Shown piece by piece: positions 14,294 through 17,532 of a DNA stretch of 17,532 nucleotides (its first letter is position 1; each line of letters opens with the position of its first letter). Origin of the DNA: JBIICS01 sp044238735 (GTDB lineage Bacteria; Bacteroidota; Bacteroidia; UBA4408); assembly GCA_044238735.1 (NCBI GenBank), contig JBIICS010000054.1, positions 1 to 17,532 of the forward strand. Reading direction: 5' to 3'. The notes beneath the pieces were generated by a model. That model worked only from the letters and a program-made list of their open reading frames with translations, made no database searches and was not told the origin of the DNA. Made by a program: the position numbers and the translations under genes.

Positions 14294-15112
14294 ATGGGAA
14301 AGATAATTAGCATAGCAAATCAAAAAGGTGGAGTTGGAAAAACAACTACCGCTATTAACCTTGCTGCAAGTTTAGCAGTTTTAGAACACAAAACCTTATT
14401 AATTGATGCCGATCCTCAGGCCAATGCCTCTTCAGGTGTCGGTTTTGACCCTAAAAATGTAAAAACAGGTATATACGAGTGTATTGTAGGTGAAGCAAAT
14501 GCCAAAGACATTATATTAAATACCGCCACCCCTAATCTAGATTTACTTCCTGCTCATATTGATTTGGTTGGCGCCGAAATCGAATTGGTGGATTTGCCAA
14601 ATCGCGAACGCTTGATGCGCTTAGCAATCGAAAGTATTAAAGATGATTACGAGTTTATTATTATTGACTGTTCTCCTTCATTGGGGTTAGTTACCATGAA
14701 TTCGCTTACTGCTAGCGACAGTGTTTTAGTTCCTGTTCAATGCGAATATTTTGCCTTAGAGGGTTTAGGCAAACTATTAAACACTATTAAAATTGTTCAA
14801 GGACATTTTAATCCCGATTTGGAAATAGAAGGAATTCTTTTAACCATGTACGATAGTCGTTTAAGGCTAAGCAATCAAGTTGTTGAAGAGGTTAAAACAC
14901 ATTTTCAACAAATGGTTTTCGATACTATTATATCTCGAAATACTAAGTTGGGCGAGGCACCTAGTTTTGGAGAAACTATTATTATGCACGATGCAGCTTC
15001 TAAGGGTGCTATTAATTACTTAAATTTGGCTCGCGAGATTTTGCAAAAAAATAACAAAACCCGCCTTAAAGAATCCGATAAAATTATTGATGTAGATTTC
15101 GACAATGAGTAA
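14294..15112 (+). CDS. parA: Chromosome partitioning ATPase ParA/Soj
   Basis: ParA is a deviant Walker-type ATPase that binds nucleoid DNA as an ATP dimer and moves ParB-parS complexes to segregate replicated origins. The 272-aa protein has the deviant Walker A KGGVGKTT (11-18), with the signature lysine at 11, then LLIDADPQANASSG, the Walker B-like FIIIDCSPSLGLVTMN, and the late VFDTIISRNTKLGEAPSFG segment common to chromosomal Soj proteins. There is no N-terminal helix-turn-helix, so it is the short chromosomal type and not the plasmid P1 type. It overlaps parB by 8 bases (ATGAGTAA), which should keep the two products in proportion. Confidence 0.97.
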   Translation: MGKIISIANQKGGVGKTTTAINLAASLAVLEHKTLLIDADPQANASSGVGFDPKNVKTGIYECIVGEANAKDIILNTATPNLDLLPAHIDLVGAEIELVDLPNRERLMRLAIESIKDDYEFIIIDCSPSLGLVTMNSLTASDSVLVPVQCEYFALEGLGKLLNTIKIVQGHFNPDLEIEGILLTMYDSRLRLSNQVVEEVKTHFQQMVFDTIISRNTKLGEAPSFGETIIMHDAASKGAINYLNLAREILQKNNKTRLKESDKIIDVDFDNE

Positions 15113-16001
15113 TAAAAAAAGTGGTTTAGGTAGAGGCCTTAGTGCATTATTAGACAGCAATAAAACCATAACACCCGACAGTAGTGCCTTAGGTTCCGAT
15201 GCCAATCCTGTTGCTGGCAGTATAGGCGATATTCCGGTTTCTGCTATTGAGGCCAATCCTTTTCAACCGCGCGACCAGTTTGATCAGCAAGCTTTAGAAG
15301 AATTATCAGAATCCATAAAATCCCTTGGATTAATCCAACCGGTTACTGTTCGGAAATTAGGTTATGGAAAATACCAACTAATTTCTGGCGAAAGAAGATT
15401 CAGGGCCTCTCAGTTGGCTGGACTTAAAAATATACCGGCCTACATTCGTATCGCAAACGATCAGCAAATGCTGGAAATGGCTCTTGTTGAAAATATTCAA
15501 CGCGAAAATTTAGACCCTATTGAAATCGCTATCTCTTATCAACGATTAATTGAAGAATGCAAATTAACGCAAGATGAAATGGCAGATCGGGTAGGAAAAC
15601 AACGATCAACAATTTCTAATTATTTAAGATTATTAAAATTACCCGAACAAGTTCAAATAGCGTTAAAAAAAGGAACCCTTAATATGGGCCAAGCCCGAAC
15701 AATAATTAATATAGAAAATAAGGAAACTCAGTTTAAAGTTTTTGAAGAAATTGTAAAAGGAAATCTTTCTGTTCGTGAAGTTGAAAGTTTAGTTAAAGAT
15801 ATCCAACAAAAATCAGGGAAAGTAAAAAAGAAAAAAGAGATTACTCCTCAGGCATTTACAATTCAAAAAATAAGTAATGATCTTACCGGTAGATTTGGAT
15901 CCAGAATCGAAATTAAGCAACAGAAAAATGGAAAAGGCAAACTAAGCATCCCCTTTAATTCTGACGCAGATTTGGAACGTATTTATAATCTTCTGAAATA
16001 A
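15105..16001 (+). CDS. parB: Chromosome partitioning protein ParB/Spo0J
   Basis: ParB binds parS near the origin, spreads as a CTP-dependent sliding clamp and stimulates ParA. The 298-aa protein begins with the ParA-contacting peptide KKSGLGRGLSALL. The ParB/Srx-like domain has IEANPFQPRDQF, the CTP-binding GERRFRAS (95-102) and ENIQREN (129-135). A helix-turn-helix lies at about 154-175 (LTQDEMADRVGKQRSTISNY), followed by LRLLKLPEQVQ and the linker. The C-terminal dimerisation end is LERIYNLLK. I found no full parS palindrome in the window. The DUF5683 gene follows after 8 bases, so it is likely the same transcript. Confidence 0.97.
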   Translation: MSNKKSGLGRGLSALLDSNKTITPDSSALGSDANPVAGSIGDIPVSAIEANPFQPRDQFDQQALEELSESIKSLGLIQPVTVRKLGYGKYQLISGERRFRASQLAGLKNIPAYIRIANDQQMLEMALVENIQRENLDPIEIAISYQRLIEECKLTQDEMADRVGKQRSTISNYLRLLKLPEQVQIALKKGTLNMGQARTIINIENKETQFKVFEEIVKGNLSVREVESLVKDIQQKSGKVKKKKEITPQAFTIQKISNDLTGRFGSRIEIKQQKNGKGKLSIPFNSDADLERIYNLLK

Positions 16002-16009
16002 AAATAAGC

Positions 16010-16606
16010 ATGAAATATCGTCTTGCTTTTTTTTCACGAATATTTTATGCCCTAATATTTAGCTTGTTTTATAACTCTATTCAAGCCCAAATTAATTTAG
16101 CCAATGATAGTACTAAAATAAAAGATAGTACAATAGTAAAAAACGATCGTCCACGCAATGCAGCCTTGCTTTCTACACTTATTCCTGGAGCTGGACAAAT
16201 ATACAATCGCAAATACTGGAAAACACCTTTAATTTATGGTGGCTTTAGCGGATTGGGATTTATGATCTATAGAAATAATAATGAATATCAAGATTATCGA
16301 AATATATATCGATCCTTAATTGACACAATTATAGGCAATGAAATTGAATCTCCCTATTCGGCAGAACAATTGAAGGTTCTAAAAGATGGGGCCAGACGAA
16401 ACCGCGATTTTTTTATCATAATCGCAGTGGCCTGGTATGCCGCCAATATAGTTGATGCTATTGTAGATGCACATTTATACGACTTTGATGTAAGTGATAA
16501 TCTTACTCTACGTGTTTCACCATTCTTTAATTACAATACAAACATGGCCTTGGGGAGATCAGGAATGCAAAGCGGTCTGACTTTAAATTTTAAATTAAAA
16601 AAATAA
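16010..16606 (+). CDS. DUF5683 domain protein (conserved in the Bacteroidota parAB-dapB cluster)
   Basis: A 198-aa envelope protein of unknown function. Residues 1 to about 26 are a signal peptide or N-terminal anchor (hydrophobic run, then SIQAQ). The conserved core is at about 47-75, RPRNAALLSTLIPGAGQIYN followed by RKYWKTPLIYGG: a short hydrophobic segment with the PGAGQIYN(R/K)KYWK signature. Two probable membrane segments are at about 70-87 (PLIYGGFSGLGFMIY) and 130-150 (FFIIIAVAWYAANIVDAI). The C-terminal part has beta-type alternation (LTLRVSPFFNY ... GLTLNFKL), suggesting an outer-membrane-facing strand region. It begins 8 bases after parB and precedes dapB. I recall the gene as a standard neighbour of parAB in this phylum, but no function is known to me. 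Confidence 0.85.
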   Translation: MKYRLAFFSRIFYALIFSLFYNSIQAQINLANDSTKIKDSTIVKNDRPRNAALLSTLIPGAGQIYNRKYWKTPLIYGGFSGLGFMIYRNNNEYQDYRNIYRSLIDTIIGNEIESPYSAEQLKVLKDGARRNRDFFIIIAVAWYAANIVDAIVDAHLYDFDVSDNLTLRVSPFFNYNTNMALGRSGMQSGLTLNFKLKK

Positions 16607-16743
16607 AATTTGAATGCATGACAAAAAAATTTAGAAAAGGGTTAAATGAAATGTTGAATATCAAACTACAGTTTTTACACTTAATTATTGAAAAACATTC
16701 AACTTTTTAAAGTGAAATATAATAACTATTTAATACTATTTAA

Positions 16744-17460
16744 ATGAAAATCGCATTGATTGGGTATGGTAAAATGGGCAAGATGATAGAAGAACAAGCT
16801 ATTGCCCGCAATCATGAAATTGCTTTAAAAATTGATATGGATAACCGCTCTAATATAACTCCCGAGCAACTAAAGCAATGCGATGTAGCTATTGAATTTA
16901 CAACTCCATCATCTGTAATAGATAATATATCTTGGTGTTTTAACAATAAAATACCTATAATAGTTGGAACAACAGGCTGGTACTCTAACTTGGAAAACGT
17001 TAAGAAGGAATGTGAAGTTAAAAACGGGACATTTCTATATGCCTCCAACTTTAGTGTAGGTGTAAATATTTTTTTTGCACTAAATGAATTTCTCGCAAAA
17101 ATAATGAATAACTACCCCGGATATGAAAGTCGAATTGAGGAAATACATCACATCCATAAATTAGATTCACCCAGTGGTACCGGAATTTCAATAGCAGAAG
17201 GTATTATTAAAAATATAGATTCGAAAACAAGTTGGTCTGAAGATAATATTAAAAACAAAACAGTTTTACCTATCATCTCTCGCAGAGAAGGTGAAGTTCC
17301 TGGAACCCACATAGTGAAGTACCAATCAGATATTGATGATATTGAAATAAAACATATCGCCCACAACCGCAAAGGCTTTGCTTTAGGAGCCGTTATTGCG
17401 GCAGAATGGTTAAAAGACAAGAAAGGATTTCATACAATAAATGAAATGTATACATTTTAA
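16744..17460 (+). CDS. dapB: 4-hydroxy-tetrahydrodipicolinate reductase
   Basis: DapB reduces 4-hydroxy-tetrahydrodipicolinate with NAD(P)H, a step to meso-diaminopimelate and lysine, and so feeds peptidoglycan synthesis. The 238-aa cytoplasmic protein shows the Rossmann opening MKIALIGYGKMGKMIEE, EFTTPSSV, GTTGWY and ASNFSVGVNIFF. The catalytic segment HHIHKLDSPSGTG supplies the active-site histidine and lysine and the substrate-binding SGTG turn. EGEVPGTH and AHNRKGFALGAVIAAEWL close the domain. The protein is complete. It follows the DUF5683 gene after a 137-base gap in which I see no terminator. The stop lies six bases before a perfect palindrome that ends the window. Confidence 0.96.
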   Translation: MKIALIGYGKMGKMIEEQAIARNHEIALKIDMDNRSNITPEQLKQCDVAIEFTTPSSVIDNISWCFNNKIPIIVGTTGWYSNLENVKKECEVKNGTFLYASNFSVGVNIFFALNEFLAKIMNNYPGYESRIEEIHHIHKLDSPSGTGISIAEGIIKNIDSKTSWSEDNIKNKTVLPIISRREGEVPGTHIVKYQSDIDDIEIKHIAHNRKGFALGAVIAAEWLKDKKGFHTINEMYTF

Positions 17461-17466
17461 ATGTTA

Positions 17467-17532
17467 ATTTATTGCAAGCAAAAGCTACTTAACCAAATTA
17501 ATTTGGTTAAGTAGCTTTTGCTTGCAATAAAT
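17467..17532. repeat. Perfect 66-bp palindrome at the window end (terminator or assembly fold-back)
   Basis: Bases 17467-17499 and 17500-17532 are exact reverse complements with no spacer and no mismatch. The inner part, GCTACTTAACC ... GGTTAAGTAGC flanked by AAAA and TTTT, looks like a bidirectional intrinsic terminator for dapB. Perfect symmetry continuing outwards through GCAAGC/GCTTGC and AATAAAT, and stopping exactly at the last base, is also what a fold-back at a contig end would produce. The sequence alone does not decide between them. Confidence 0.9.

Noticed and set aside
16511..16520. CGTGTTTCAC as a parS half-site
   Set aside because: Only one arm of the palindrome is present and it lies inside the DUF5683 coding sequence.
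16657..16708. GTTGAAT ... ATTCAAC inverted repeat upstream of dapB as an operator
   Set aside because: Seven-base arms about 40 bases apart are not significant in AT-rich DNA.
16618..16710. A 30-codon ORF (starts MTKKFRKGLN) between the DUF5683 gene and dapB
   Set aside because: No ribosome site, no recognisable similarity, and the length is expected by chance in this AT-rich gap.

Overview
The window looks like a piece of chromosome from an AT-rich member of the Bacteroidota. Three things point there. A secreted protein ends in a type IX secretion 'gliding motility-associated' (type B) C-terminal domain. The order parA-parB-DUF5683-dapB is one I know from that phylum. Several genes are preceded by matches to the Bacteroidota promoter form (-33 TTTG/TTG, -7 TAnnTTTG). 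BshA (bacillithiol synthesis) and a two-gene UshA-type nucleotidase fit as well. Both ends cut through context: guaA is truncated at base 1, and the last 66 bases form a perfect palindrome that ends exactly on the last base.

Layout. 1-208 (-): N-terminal end of guaA. 399-3280 (+): a cell-surface protein (lamin-tail domain, SprB-like repeat, five Ig-like repeats, two PKD-like domains, T9SS sorting domain) broken by a frameshift near 1300. 3485-5909 (+): a catalytic aldehyde dehydrogenase followed by a short non-catalytic ALDH-like protein; together they resemble the two halves of an ALDH16-type enzyme. 5946-8658 (-): LOG-family protein, YqeY, and dnaA, with a strong intrinsic terminator after dnaA. 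8785-10470 (-): a UshA-type 5'-nucleotidase divided into a lipoprotein carrying the C-terminal domain and a Tat-exported metallophosphatase; the latter gene has a one-base frameshift. 10649-12956 (+): YbgC-type thioesterase, bshA, and an RsuA/RluF-type pseudouridine synthase. 12978-13496 (-): NAD(P)H-dependent FMN reductase. 13595-17460 (+): UPF0173 metal-dependent hydrolase, parA, parB, DUF5683 protein, dapB.

Most genes are housekeeping: GMP synthesis, replication initiation, chromosome segregation, lysine/peptidoglycan precursor synthesis, thiol redox and RNA modification. I found no tRNA, rRNA, CRISPR array, insertion sequence, phage gene or defence cassette, and no intergenic gap longer than 300 bases. 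I see no convincing new multi-gene system. The points most worth checking are the split ALDH16-like pair, the two frameshifted exported-protein genes, the DUF5683 gene in the partition operon, and the terminal palindrome.
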